In this document: one piece after another, positions 27,040 through 35,149 of the stretch | Numbering within the stretch: the first letter of the stretch is position 1 | How the letters are laid out: each line of letters begins with the position of its first letter | Assembly: GCA_022843745.1 (NCBI GenBank) | Contig: JALHNB010000014.1 | Coordinates: 1 to 64,000, forward strand | Origin: Anaerolineae bacterium | GTDB lineage: Bacteria; Chloroflexota; Anaerolineae; Aggregatilineales; Phototrophicaceae | Reading direction: 5' to 3' | DNA length: 64,000 nt | Notes under the pieces: generated by a model | The model's database searches: none | Told to the model about the DNA's origin: nothing | What the model saw: the letters and a program-made list of their open reading frames with translations, nothing else | Made by a program: the position numbers and the translations under genes

Positions 27040-27456
27040 ATGTTGTCAGCTTTGATCCCTGACTCACACAAGGATTTATTGGATAAACCCGTCTATGTAG
27101 TCGTGACGACGCTGATGGCTGACGGCCAGCCACAGTCTACCGTTGTCTGGTTCGATTATGAGGGCGAATACCTGCGCCTCAACACCGCACGTGGGCGACA
27201 AAAAGAAAAAAATCTCGCCAGAGATAAGCGAGTGAGCGTGATGTTTGTCGATCCGCAAAACCCATTCCGCTGGATGGAGATTCGTGGTATTGTGGGTGAA
27301 CCCACTGAAGACGGCGCTGTCGATCACATCCACAAACTGTCGATGAAATATACGGGCAAGCGTTATTATGGCGATTTTGCGCCTGCGGAACGCCAATCTC
27401 AAGAAACACGTATAATGTATAAGATACAACCAACGAAAGTTCTGGTTTCCCACTGA
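27040..27456 (+). CDS. PPOX-class F420/FMN-dependent oxidoreductase
   Basis: A 138-residue split-barrel protein. VYVVVTTLMADGQPQSTVVWFDYEG and TARGRQKEKNLARDKRVSVMF are the cofactor-binding pattern of the PPOX F420 family (Rv1155-like), ending in GKRYYGDF. It likely reduces a small molecule with F420H2 or FMN. AAGGAG lies three bases before the ATG and six before the next codon, TTG, which could be the true start. A strong terminator follows. Confidence 0.88.
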   Translation: MLSALIPDSHKDLLDKPVYVVVTTLMADGQPQSTVVWFDYEGEYLRLNTARGRQKEKNLARDKRVSVMFVDPQNPFRWMEIRGIVGEPTEDGAVDHIHKLSMKYTGKRYYGDFAPAERQSQETRIMYKIQPTKVLVSH

Positions 27457-27476
27457 CCAACGATTGACGATTAACG

Positions 27477-27501
27477 GACACGGGAAGCCGTGTCTTTTTT
27501 T
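27477..27501 (+). terminator. Rho-independent terminator after the PPOX gene
   Basis: GACACGG and CCGTGTC form a perfect 7-bp stem around GAAG, followed by seven T. Confidence 0.9.
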
Positions 27502-27539
27502 GCAAATCTGAAAGCTGGGAAGTGAACGTATTATTGCCT

Positions 27540-28151
27540 ATGAACATCAACCCGAACCTCCTCATTTCTGATCCTCAACCGAGCCGAGCCGATGCGCTCA
27601 AAAACCGGGCGCTGCTTCTGGAAACCGCACAGCGATTGTTTGCCGAGCAAGGTGTCGAAAATGTTTCGATGACAGCGATTGCCGATGCTGCCGAAGTCGG
27701 TAAAGGTACGCTCTATCGGCATTTTAAAAGCAAGTCGGAATTGTGCCACGCGCTGCTCGATCATGAAACGCGCGATTTGCAGGAACGATCTTTACGCCGC
27801 CTGCAAAATTATGGCGATCCACATGATGATTTAAGCTGGTTTTTAGAGCAGGTCGCTCTGTTTGTGATTCGGAACTCGCGTCTGTTGTGCGTCGGGGCGA
27901 ACTCGCGCACGGATAACGAAGGCGAAACTCCGATGTTGATACTCGAACATCCTGCGCATTTCTGGTGGCGCATCACTATTCGTGGCCTCTTGCAGCGTAT
28001 CCAGCCATCCGGTGACCTCGACTATATGGCAGATGTTCTCTATGTGATGCTGGACGTTCATACCCTCTACTTCCAGCGCGAGAAACTCGGCTACGATACC
28101 AGCCGCATCATTGACGGCCTCATCTCGACCACGATCTCTCTCACCCGGTAA
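27540..28151 (+). CDS. TetR-family transcriptional regulator
   Basis: A 203-residue TetR protein. The helix-turn-helix VSMTAIADAAEVGKGTLYRH with FKSKSELCHALL follows LLETAQRLFAEQG. The ligand domain (about 80-203) has no known effector. Two copies of an inverted repeat lie at 28150 and 28226, the first overlapping this gene's own stop codon, and are its likely operators for the downstream yceI promoter. The start is uncertain: ATG at 27540, or GTG at 27522 six codons earlier. Confidence 0.9.
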   Translation: MNINPNLLISDPQPSRADALKNRALLLETAQRLFAEQGVENVSMTAIADAAEVGKGTLYRHFKSKSELCHALLDHETRDLQERSLRRLQNYGDPHDDLSWFLEQVALFVIRNSRLLCVGANSRTDNEGETPMLILEHPAHFWWRITIRGLLQRIQPSGDLDYMADVLYVMLDVHTLYFQREKLGYDTSRIIDGLISTTISLTR

Positions 28152-28169
28152 ACGGACTTGAGTCCATTT
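28150..28169 (+). promoter_or_regulatory. operator copy 1 (TetR site)
   Basis: AAACGGACT TG AGTCCATTT: an inverted repeat with one mismatch, starting in the tetR stop codon and lying about 15 bp upstream of the -35 at 28185. Confidence 0.7.
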
Positions 28170-28184
28170 CTAATCAAATTCTTA

Positions 28185-28213
28185 TAGACAACGCCACCAT
28201 TGTGATGTATTCT
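28185..28213 (+). promoter_or_regulatory. sigma-70 promoter for yceI-like gene
   Basis: TAGACA (28185-28190), 17-bp spacer, TATTCT (28208-28213). It lies between the two operator copies. Confidence 0.55.
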
Positions 28214-28225
28214 AAGCACATTAAC

Positions 28226-28245
28226 AAACGGACTTGAGTCCGTTT
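28226..28245 (+). promoter_or_regulatory. operator copy 2 (TetR site)
   Basis: AAACGGACT TG AGTCCGTTT: perfect 9-bp arms, about 12 bp after the -10, so bound repressor would block initiation. Confidence 0.75.
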
Positions 28246-28277
28246 AACTCAGCAGCTAAACAATAGGAGAAATCACA

Positions 28278-28826
28278 ATGGCTCTATGGAATATCGACAC
28301 CGCCCACGCTTCGGCTGACTTTTCGGCTCGTCACATGATGATTACAACCGTGCGCGGCGGCTTCCGCAGCATTAGCGGCACGATTGAATATGACCCGGCA
28401 AATCCAGCGGCAGCCTCGGTTGAGGCCGTCATTGAGACTGCTTCGATCACCTCGACCGGACTCGAACAGCGCGACAACCATCTGAAAAGCGGTGATTTTC
28501 TGGACATCGAAAATTACCCGACCATTACCTTCAAAAGCACCAAGGTTGAACCCACCGGTGATGGCACAGAAGCCAAAATCACAGGTGATCTGACCATTCG
28601 CGGTGTGACCCGCCCGGTGACGCTGAAAGCCGAGTTTCTGGGACAGGAAAAATCGCCCTTTGGTACGACCAACATCGGCTTTACCGGCACGACCAAGATC
28701 AATCGCGAAGATTTCGGCCTGACCTGGAACATGGCGCTGGAATCCGGTGGCTGGCTGGTTGGCAAAGAAATCAGCATTACGCTCGATGTTGAAGCTGTTT
28801 TGGTGACAGAACCCGCTGCGGTCTAG
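28278..28826 (+). CDS. YceI-family lipid-binding-like protein
   Basis: A 182-residue YceI protein: WNIDTAHASADFSARHMM at the start, then GTIEYDPANP, LKSGDFLDIENYPTITF and LTIRGVTRPVTL, closing with FGLTWN. YceI folds as a lipocalin-like barrel that binds isoprenoid-type amphiphiles. Most relatives are secreted; this has no signal peptide and should be cytoplasmic. It is the first gene after the paired TetR operators. AGGAGA precedes the ATG. Confidence 0.92.
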   Translation: MALWNIDTAHASADFSARHMMITTVRGGFRSISGTIEYDPANPAAASVEAVIETASITSTGLEQRDNHLKSGDFLDIENYPTITFKSTKVEPTGDGTEAKITGDLTIRGVTRPVTLKAEFLGQEKSPFGTTNIGFTGTTKINREDFGLTWNMALESGGWLVGKEISITLDVEAVLVTEPAAV

Positions 28827-28873
28827 CGATTTCTCGCTATAATAAAGTCATCATATCTGCTAAGGGGAGCGCC

Positions 28874-29473
28874 ATGTCATCACCTATTCGTGTACTCGGT
28901 ATTTCGGGCAGTTTACGCAAAGCTTCACTGAACACCCAACTGCTCCGAGCCGCTAGTAAGATGATGCCAGAGCATGGCATGACGCTCGAAATTTGTGATC
29001 TGTCGCAGCTTCCTATGTATAACTCTGATATTCATGAGCAGGGCTTTCCCGCAGCCGTCGAAGAATTTCGCACCCGCGTTGCCCGTGCCGATGCTCTGCT
29101 CATCACGACTCCTGAATATAATGGCTCAGTCACAGGCGCACTCAAAAATGCGCTGGACTGGGCTTCACGTGCGCCGCACAATGCTGCTCCGGGGACACCT
29201 TCGCCGATCAGCCGAAAGCCGATGGCAATGGCAAGCGTCGGCGGCAGATTTGGCGGCCTCCGTTCGCAGATTCATTTGCGCCAGATCGCCGATCACATGA
29301 ATTTGCAGACCGTCAAAAAACCAGAAGTTTTTGTCAGCAATGCGCCGACCAAAGCTTTTGACCACGAAGGTGATCTGGTTGACCCGCAAACGATCAAATT
29401 TCTCAAAGACCTTTTGGGCGAATTGGCCGTGATAACCCGCCAATCCCAGCGCAGCGAAAAAGTAACGGTCTAA
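28874..29473 (+). CDS. NADPH-dependent FMN reductase
   Basis: A 199-residue flavodoxin-like reductase. ISGSLRKASLNTQLLRAA is the FMN phosphate loop and TPEYNGSVTGALKNALDW the second flavin site. It transfers electrons from NADPH to FMN, quinones or azo compounds. A TATAAT lies at 28838 and AAGGGGAG before the ATG, so it may have its own promoter as well as read-through from yceI. Confidence 0.9.
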   Translation: MSSPIRVLGISGSLRKASLNTQLLRAASKMMPEHGMTLEICDLSQLPMYNSDIHEQGFPAAVEEFRTRVARADALLITTPEYNGSVTGALKNALDWASRAPHNAAPGTPSPISRKPMAMASVGGRFGGLRSQIHLRQIADHMNLQTVKKPEVFVSNAPTKAFDHEGDLVDPQTIKFLKDLLGELAVITRQSQRSEKVTV

Positions 29474-29482
29474 ATCCTAACC

Positions 29483-29510
29483 GTAGGGGCGTAGTGCGCT
29501 ACACCCCTAT
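29483..29510 (+). repeat. GTAGGGGC-type palindromic repeat, copy 5
   Basis: GTAGGGGCGTAGTG followed by its near inverse CGCTACACCCCTAT. It lies between the FMN reductase and pirin genes, both forward. Confidence 0.75.
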
Positions 29511-29539
29511 AACCATGAACACACGAGGTATAAAACGGT

Positions 29540-30325
29540 ATGGCGACATTTTCGCTGCAAGAAACACTCATTGAGCCGGGTTTTACTCGGTCTGCGTCAT
29601 TTCAGCATTTTCCAGCAAAGGCCTTTCCAGTCATTCATCCGGTGCATTGGCTGAATTCGCATTTTGCGGTTGGTGGCTGGAGTCCCTTGCAGCGTCTTAG
29701 CGGGATGCTCACGGCGCATATGACGCGCATTGCCCCGCATAACGGCTTCACCTGGCATCCTCATCGCGGCCTGGAAATTTACACCTGGGTGCTGGAAGGC
29801 ACGATCTATCACGAAGATACCACAGGCGGCAAAGGCGAAATCCGCCCCGGTGAGATTCAGCGCATGTTTTCCGGTGATTACATCGAACATATGGAAATGA
29901 ATAATACCGATGATCCGGTGCGCGTGATTCAAATCTGGTTTATCGCGGATCGCCATCATCGCGGTATTGAACCCCATTATCAACAGGCCGGACGTGATTT
30001 ATTGGTAGCCCGAAGTGTAGGTGACGCAACCGTCTACAGCCTGATTGGTGATGATTCGCCGATGGATCAGCATATGACCGGACGGCTCTCGGCGGCATCC
30101 ATTTCCAACGGTAAAACGCATCTGGAAGCCCCGCGCGAAGGCGAAGATTTATTCGTCTATGTTACCGACGGCGCAGGCACAGCCCAGCATAACGACGAGA
30201 ATATTGCGCTGGCGCAGTATGACGTAATTCTCGCCAAGCCGGATGTCGCTCCCGTGACGATCCAGCCCGCCCCCGGCGAAACGCTGCATTTTATGAGCTT
30301 CTATCTGCCGAGTTTTCTGGATTAG
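29540..30325 (+). CDS. pirin-family protein
   Basis: A 261-residue bicupin. The N-cupin motif GFTWHPHRGLEIYTWVLEG and YHEDTTG carry the metal-binding His residues, with a later HMEMN. Pirins bind Fe and can act as quercetin dioxygenase or redox sensors. In line with YceI and FMN reductase upstream, a redox/xenobiotic role is plausible. GAGGT sits ten bases before the ATG. Confidence 0.9.
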   Translation: MATFSLQETLIEPGFTRSASFQHFPAKAFPVIHPVHWLNSHFAVGGWSPLQRLSGMLTAHMTRIAPHNGFTWHPHRGLEIYTWVLEGTIYHEDTTGGKGEIRPGEIQRMFSGDYIEHMEMNNTDDPVRVIQIWFIADRHHRGIEPHYQQAGRDLLVARSVGDATVYSLIGDDSPMDQHMTGRLSAASISNGKTHLEAPREGEDLFVYVTDGAGTAQHNDENIALAQYDVILAKPDVAPVTIQPAPGETLHFMSFYLPSFLD

Positions 30326-30334
30326 ATGTTTCTC

Positions 30335-30360
30335 GTAGGGCGACACATGTGTCGCCCTAC
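30335..30360 (+). repeat. GTAGGGC-type perfect palindrome, copy 6
   Basis: A perfect 26-bp palindrome with half-site GTAGGGCGACACA. It lies nine bases after the pirin stop and is followed by a separate terminator. Confidence 0.8.
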
Positions 30361-30386
30361 AAAGATTACGCATGTGCGAAAATTTC

Positions 30387-30413
30387 AAAGGCGACCATAC
30401 GGTTGCCTTTTTG
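30387..30413 (+). terminator. Rho-independent terminator after pirin
   Basis: AAGGCGACC pairs with GGTTGCCTT (one G-U) around ATAC and is followed by T residues. Confidence 0.75.
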
Positions 30414-30479
30414 ATTCGTGCCTTATGCGCGAAATTGCGGATAATCTCCGCATAAAATTGCTGCAAAAGGAAAATAATA

Positions 30480-32849
30480 ATGCGCCCACGACGACAGGCT
30501 GAGGAACATACTTCATTTCAGGATGTACCTGCTTTTAACCCAAAACTGGATATTAAAACCGATGTCGCGATGGTTTACGGCTTGCGGGCGGATTTGTCGG
30601 AGCGAGTCACGAGTTGGGAGAAAGCCGGATATATCCCGCATGTCATGACGGGCGTGTCCTGGGGTGATTATCAGGATTACGTGCGCGGTGAATGGGACGG
30701 CGAACAGCATTACGATGACGCACAGGCCGCGACAGGCGGCTTCAAACTCGAACACGGCATTAACCAGGGGCATGATGTCTATTATATGGTGCCGACCAAA
30801 CCATATACCGCTTATCTTGCCGAAAAACTGAAGGCCGTTGTTGATTCAGGCGCACGAGCCATCCACCTGGAAGAACCAGAATTCTGGGTGCGCGGTGGTT
30901 ATGCCGAAAGCTTTAAGCGTGAATGGCAGGATTTTTACGGCGAACCCTGGCAAGAACCCGAATCATCACCGGATGCCCGCTACCGAACCTCGCGTTTGAT
31001 GCAATATTTGTACACCCGCGCGATTGATACCCTGTGCCGCGAATTGAAAGCCTACGCGAACGAAAAAGGCATCCGCGATTTTCGCTGCTATGTACCGACT
31101 CACTCGTTGGTCAATTATGCCCATTGGCGCATCGTCAGCCCGGAAGCGGCGCTGCTGCATATCCCCGATTGCGATGGAATCATCGCTCAGGTCTGGACAG
31201 GCACATCACGCACGGCGACGGTCTATCAGAATCGGCTGAAAGAGCGCACCTTTGAGGCCGCATATTGTGAATATGGCTCGTCTGTCGCCATGATGCGCGG
31301 CACAGGCAAACATCTCTGGCTGCTGGCTGACCCGATTGAAGATGACCCCAATTTTTCGTGGGCCGATTATCGCTATAACTGGGAATGTACGGTTGCGGCC
31401 TCGCTGTTGTTCCCCGAAAATGCGCGTTTTGAAGTCGTTCCCTGGCCTCGGCGCGTGTTTTTAGGCACCTATCCCAAACTCGACAATATCAAAGAGCAGC
31501 CTTTGTACCCAATTGTCGAGTCGTATGTCGCGCGTCTGAAAGATGAAAATTCGAAAGTCGATTTGCGCGAAGCCGTCGATTATTTTGAGCAGTACGCCCG
31601 TGCGCAGGGTGTCAGCTCGGAGACACTCGGCTTTTCGTCACAGCCCCGGAAGATCGAAGGTGAAATCCGCTTTGGCGATGTGCTGGCCTATATTTTCTCG
31701 TTTTACAAACATCTCAACGAGACGTTGGAGCAGAGCAAAGCCGAACGCCTGCGCGATGCTATCGGCAAATTTTATCTTGACCCCACCGAGGAGCGCATAG
31801 GCATCCCCAGTACCTATGCCACCGAACTGCAAGTCGTGTTTAACGCATTGGCGGACATGGACTGGAAGCAGGAAGAAATCGTCTGGATGAACAGCCAACC
31901 TGGTGTCGGCCTGTGCTTGTCCGATACGCTTATGTTCCAGCGCGGCGATCCCGATCCCAGCGACAAGGATATGTCCTCGCTCTACGGCCTGAGCTTGCCG
32001 CTGATTAAACACGGCCTGCCGCTGCAAATTGTACAGTTGGAAATGCTGCGCGGAAGTCTGGTCGGGATGCGTGTGCTTTTGCTCACCTACGAAGGCATGA
32101 AGCCCGCCACCGAGCAGACCCATACCCTCCTGGTGGAATGGGTCAATCAAGGCGGCATTCTCATCCTGTTCGGTGATGGTGATAGCTACAACAGCGTGCG
32201 CTCGTGGTGGAATCAGGAAGGCAATGATTATCCCAGCCCGCAGGCGCATCTCTATAAGCAGCTTGCGATTCCAGAACTGCCAGGCACTTATCCCTGCGGC
32301 AGCGGCGCGGTTATCATCGCCAGCGAAAGCCCAACCGCGCTTGCCCATGATCCCGAAGGCGCAAATGTCGTCAGGGCTTACGTTCACCGGGCGCTGAATC
32401 ATCTGAAATTAACCTGGACGGAGCAGAACAGCTTTGTTCTCTATCGCGGGCCGTATGTCATCGCCGTCGGAATGGACGAGTCGAACATCGAAACGAACAC
32501 GGTGCTGCACGGGAATTTTGTCAATTTATTTGACAGCCAATTGGAAATACTGACGGATGTTGAGATCGTCCCCAATAGTCGTTGGCTGCTGTATGACGTG
32601 AATCGTGTCAAAGAGCAGGCGTGGGTGATCGCTGCAAGCGGATTGGTGAGCGACGAGAGCGTAAAGGATCACCAGATCACGTTTAACCTTTCCGGCGCGG
32701 AAGGCACAACGGCTGTAGCGCGGGTTTTGCTGCCCGAAGCACCGCAAAGTGTTTCCGTTCCAGACTCGCAATGGGATGCAGCCTCAAAAACGCTGTTTTT
32801 ATCCTGCCCCGCTGTGTCACAAGGCGTTTCAATTTCGATAGGTTGGTAA
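30480..32849 (+). CDS. uncharacterised large protein, possible glycoside-hydrolase-like barrel
   Basis: A 789-residue cytoplasmic protein that I cannot name. Residues about 25-350 look like an alpha/beta barrel: VAMVYGLRADL, YIPHVMTGVSW, AIHLEEPEFWVRGGY (a Glu-rich strand end typical of a catalytic site) and LWLLADPIED. A helical region follows, then an alpha/beta region (about 480-640) with RVLLLTYEGMKP and GGILILFGDGDSYN, like a beta-galactosidase trimerisation or glutamine-amidotransferase-like domain, and a C-terminal beta region. This order resembles large glycosidases such as GH42. AAGGA precedes the ATG. Confidence 0.6.
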   Translation: MRPRRQAEEHTSFQDVPAFNPKLDIKTDVAMVYGLRADLSERVTSWEKAGYIPHVMTGVSWGDYQDYVRGEWDGEQHYDDAQAATGGFKLEHGINQGHDVYYMVPTKPYTAYLAEKLKAVVDSGARAIHLEEPEFWVRGGYAESFKREWQDFYGEPWQEPESSPDARYRTSRLMQYLYTRAIDTLCRELKAYANEKGIRDFRCYVPTHSLVNYAHWRIVSPEAALLHIPDCDGIIAQVWTGTSRTATVYQNRLKERTFEAAYCEYGSSVAMMRGTGKHLWLLADPIEDDPNFSWADYRYNWECTVAASLLFPENARFEVVPWPRRVFLGTYPKLDNIKEQPLYPIVESYVARLKDENSKVDLREAVDYFEQYARAQGVSSETLGFSSQPRKIEGEIRFGDVLAYIFSFYKHLNETLEQSKAERLRDAIGKFYLDPTEERIGIPSTYATELQVVFNALADMDWKQEEIVWMNSQPGVGLCLSDTLMFQRGDPDPSDKDMSSLYGLSLPLIKHGLPLQIVQLEMLRGSLVGMRVLLLTYEGMKPATEQTHTLLVEWVNQGGILILFGDGDSYNSVRSWWNQEGNDYPSPQAHLYKQLAIPELPGTYPCGSGAVIIASESPTALAHDPEGANVVRAYVHRALNHLKLTWTEQNSFVLYRGPYVIAVGMDESNIETNTVLHGNFVNLFDSQLEILTDVEIVPNSRWLLYDVNRVKEQAWVIAASGLVSDESVKDHQITFNLSGAEGTTAVARVLLPEAPQSVSVPDSQWDAASKTLFLSCPAVSQGVSISIGW

Positions 32850-32860
32850 GGCGTATTTTT

Positions 32861-32911
32861 CTCCCCTCTCCATGAGCCTGCGAAATGGGGAGGGGTCAGG
32901 GGGAGGGGTTG
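32861..32911 (+). repeat. CCCCTCTCC direct repeat, copy A
   Basis: CTCCCCTCTCCATGAG, then a loop and ATGGGGAGGGG, which pair as a hairpin, plus a GGGGGAGGGGTTG tail. An almost identical copy lies at 35050 in the same orientation; the two bracket the methyltransferase-GT9 pair. Confidence 0.85.
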
Positions 32912-32917
32912 AATTTC

Positions 32918-33946
32918 CTACTGCTTATCCAGCACCACAATCGTCGGATTCTGACCGAACAGGCTTATCTCGATCTCTTGAGTGCATTCCAGTCTGGGCA
33001 AAACAACAAGCTCCGGTGTCCCTGTCAGAATCACGATGCGCCCGCCGGGGACGAGGACGCGCCGCATTTCGGCCAGCGCATCGCGATAGAGACTTGCCAA
33101 CTCAGAATCGACTTGTACCTGCCGCCCCCAGGGCAGATTCGAGACGATGCAATCCATTGACGCATCCGCCAGTGGCAAGGTTCGAGCATCACACTGCTGC
33201 ACAGGCACGGTTACGCCCGCTTGTTGGAGATTCGTTCGGGCATGTTCGACAGCCGCAGCATCCGCATCGCCGCCCTGAGCCGCCGCGCCCATCAACGCCG
33301 CTTCCACCAGAATCGTCCCGCTACCACAAAATGGGTCGAGCAGGGATTGCCCTGGCGCGGTTTTCGCCAATTTCACCAGCGCGGCGGCAACAGGCGGCTT
33401 CAGCGAACCGGGAAGGTGCGCCAGTTTATAGGGGCGTTTGTTCAGCGCTTCCTGTCCCAAACGGACACCCACTAACGCTGTCTCATGATCAATAAAAACA
33501 CGCAAATTGAGTTCAGCGATTGAATCGTCTGCCGAGTAAATCCAATCGTAAGTGTTGTAGACTCCATCGGCGACAGCGAGTTTGATCTCGTCGGCGCTGT
33601 AATTGCGCTTGCCGACAAAATTAGCTGTGACCGAAAATGTCGGACGTTCAGGCACGGGGCGGAGTTCGGCGCAGGCTTCATAAGCCGATTGCAAATCAAT
33701 ATCGCTGCTGTAGCGCGTTATTTTTTTCAGCACATCGCGGGTATGCCCAATATCCGACCATGTTCCCACATCGATAAATACATCGTCCACCGTGCGCAGG
33801 CCGAGCAGTGCCGCTAACGATCCTTCACAGGTAGCCATGACGCGGCGATAGGCTGTTTGCGTAATGGTTATGTCCGGCATTGCTGCCATTTCGTCGGCGC
33901 TGATGCCTTCCAGCCCGCGCGTGGTCAGCGCAAAAATGCGTCTCAT
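32918..33946 (-). CDS. THUMP-domain RNA methyltransferase
   Basis: A 342-residue protein with an N-terminal THUMP-type RNA-binding region (about 1-150) and a class I methyltransferase: LLDPFCGSGTILVEAALM is SAM motif I and SNLPWG is motif IV, the Trm14/TrmN-like variant of NPPY. It probably makes m2G or a related mark in tRNA. The ATG overlaps the stop of the GT9 gene (TGATG), so translation is coupled; a TTG one codon earlier is unlikely. Confidence 0.88.
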   Translation of the reverse strand: MRRIFALTTRGLEGISADEMAAMPDITITQTAYRRVMATCEGSLAALLGLRTVDDVFIDVGTWSDIGHTRDVLKKITRYSSDIDLQSAYEACAELRPVPERPTFSVTANFVGKRNYSADEIKLAVADGVYNTYDWIYSADDSIAELNLRVFIDHETALVGVRLGQEALNKRPYKLAHLPGSLKPPVAAALVKLAKTAPGQSLLDPFCGSGTILVEAALMGAAAQGGDADAAAVEHARTNLQQAGVTVPVQQCDARTLPLADASMDCIVSNLPWGRQVQVDSELASLYRDALAEMRRVLVPGGRIVILTGTPELVVLPRLECTQEIEISLFGQNPTIVVLDKQ

Positions 33947-35022
33947 CAATGCGTCTCGCGATTTAAAAAGTTCAAAATTTTATCCTCTGCTTCGTCAACG
34001 CTGATGCCATCCCGCGACCAATCCCAATCCTGCGGTGTTCCTGCTGCCACACCGCGCTGCTGGATTGCGGCAGGCTTCCACAGCGCAATCGAATCCGGTG
34101 TAAACGGAGCGTAACGTGCCGGGTCGGATGGGCCAAGAATCATCGCCGTTTTTGCGCCTGCTGCCGCTGCGAGATGGGTTAAACCCGTGTCGTTGCCGAT
34201 ATAAACTTGCGCCATATTCGCCAGCGCCGCGATCTGCCCGAATGATAATTCGCCCACAAACGCCGTCGATGGCATTTGCAACCGTGATTGTACCGCTGAT
34301 ATGAGCGATTCGTCGCCCGGCCCGGCGACCAAAACGGCATGATGAACGCCAATTTTTGCCGATAAACGATTTGCCAGACTCGCGAAATTTTCGAAAGGCC
34401 AGCGTTTACTGTCCATCACCATGCCAGGGTTGCGCCCACCCGCCGGATTCATCACCAGGTATGAGCTGTGGAAACCACGTGCCGCCAGCAGGTCGCGAAC
34501 AGTGTCTCGATTTTCAGCGTTTACCGGGACATTGACATAACAATCTGTCGTATCCAGCCCCAGAGCGCGGGTCACATCCAGGTAAATTTCGGCCTCGTGG
34601 CGTACTTGATCGGGGTCAATTTTCGCGCGTATTTGGTAGCCGAAGCCGCGTCCGCCACTGTCCAGGCCAGCACGAAGCGGGATCCCCGAAAGCAGCATCG
34701 CCAAACTCATCAGCGGTGAGCGCACCAACGATACCGCCATGTCAAAATTTCCGGCGCCTAGTTGGCGCACGAATCGCAAAAATCCTGATGCCGATTTGAC
34801 GGGCAGGGCGCTTGGCCCGGTGTCCAGAACCGCGTCGAGCAGGTCGTGCTTCTCGATGGCTCCGCGCGACCAACTGCCCACCGCCCAGGTGATATGCGCG
34901 TCAGGATAGCCGCGCCGCAGTGCCTTGAGCGTCGCCGTCGCCAGGATCACATCGCCAATGCAGCAGGGGAGAATGAGAACTATTCGAGAAGGAGATGTAA
35001 AAGTTTTGCTCTTGGTGCTCAT
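33946..35022 (-). CDS. family 9 glycosyltransferase (heptosyltransferase-like)
   Basis: A 358-residue GT9 enzyme: IVLILPCCIGDVILATATLKALR at the N-terminus, NPAGGRNPGMVMDSKRWP in the donor domain, and IGNDTGLTHLAAAAGAKTAMILGPSDP as the signature. GT9 proteins add heptose to LPS in diderms; here the acceptor is more likely another surface glycan. It is unusual to find it coupled to an RNA methyltransferase. Confidence 0.9.
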   Translation of the reverse strand: MSTKSKTFTSPSRIVLILPCCIGDVILATATLKALRRGYPDAHITWAVGSWSRGAIEKHDLLDAVLDTGPSALPVKSASGFLRFVRQLGAGNFDMAVSLVRSPLMSLAMLLSGIPLRAGLDSGGRGFGYQIRAKIDPDQVRHEAEIYLDVTRALGLDTTDCYVNVPVNAENRDTVRDLLAARGFHSSYLVMNPAGGRNPGMVMDSKRWPFENFASLANRLSAKIGVHHAVLVAGPGDESLISAVQSRLQMPSTAFVGELSFGQIAALANMAQVYIGNDTGLTHLAAAAGAKTAMILGPSDPARYAPFTPDSIALWKPAAIQQRGVAAGTPQDWDWSRDGISVDEAEDKILNFLNRETH

Positions 35023-35049
35023 TTATTTTTACCCCTACGCAGCCTTTTG

Positions 35050-35099
35050 CTCCCCTCTCCATGAGCTTGCGAAATGGGGAGGGGCCGGGGGAGGGGTTG
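35050..35099 (+). repeat. CCCCTCTCC direct repeat, copy B
   Basis: Matches copy A at 32861 over about 50 bp with few substitutions (for example GAGCTTGCG for GAGCCTGCG). Confidence 0.85.
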
Positions 35100-35149
35100 C
35101 ATTAAAAATCTACGCCTAGAGTAGGATAAATGGTGAGGATATAAATTTC

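Noticed and set aside
29483-30360. Transposon ends around the pirin gene, from the two flanking palindromes
   Set aside because: The palindromes belong to a family scattered between unrelated genes and differ in core sequence, so they are not a matched pair.
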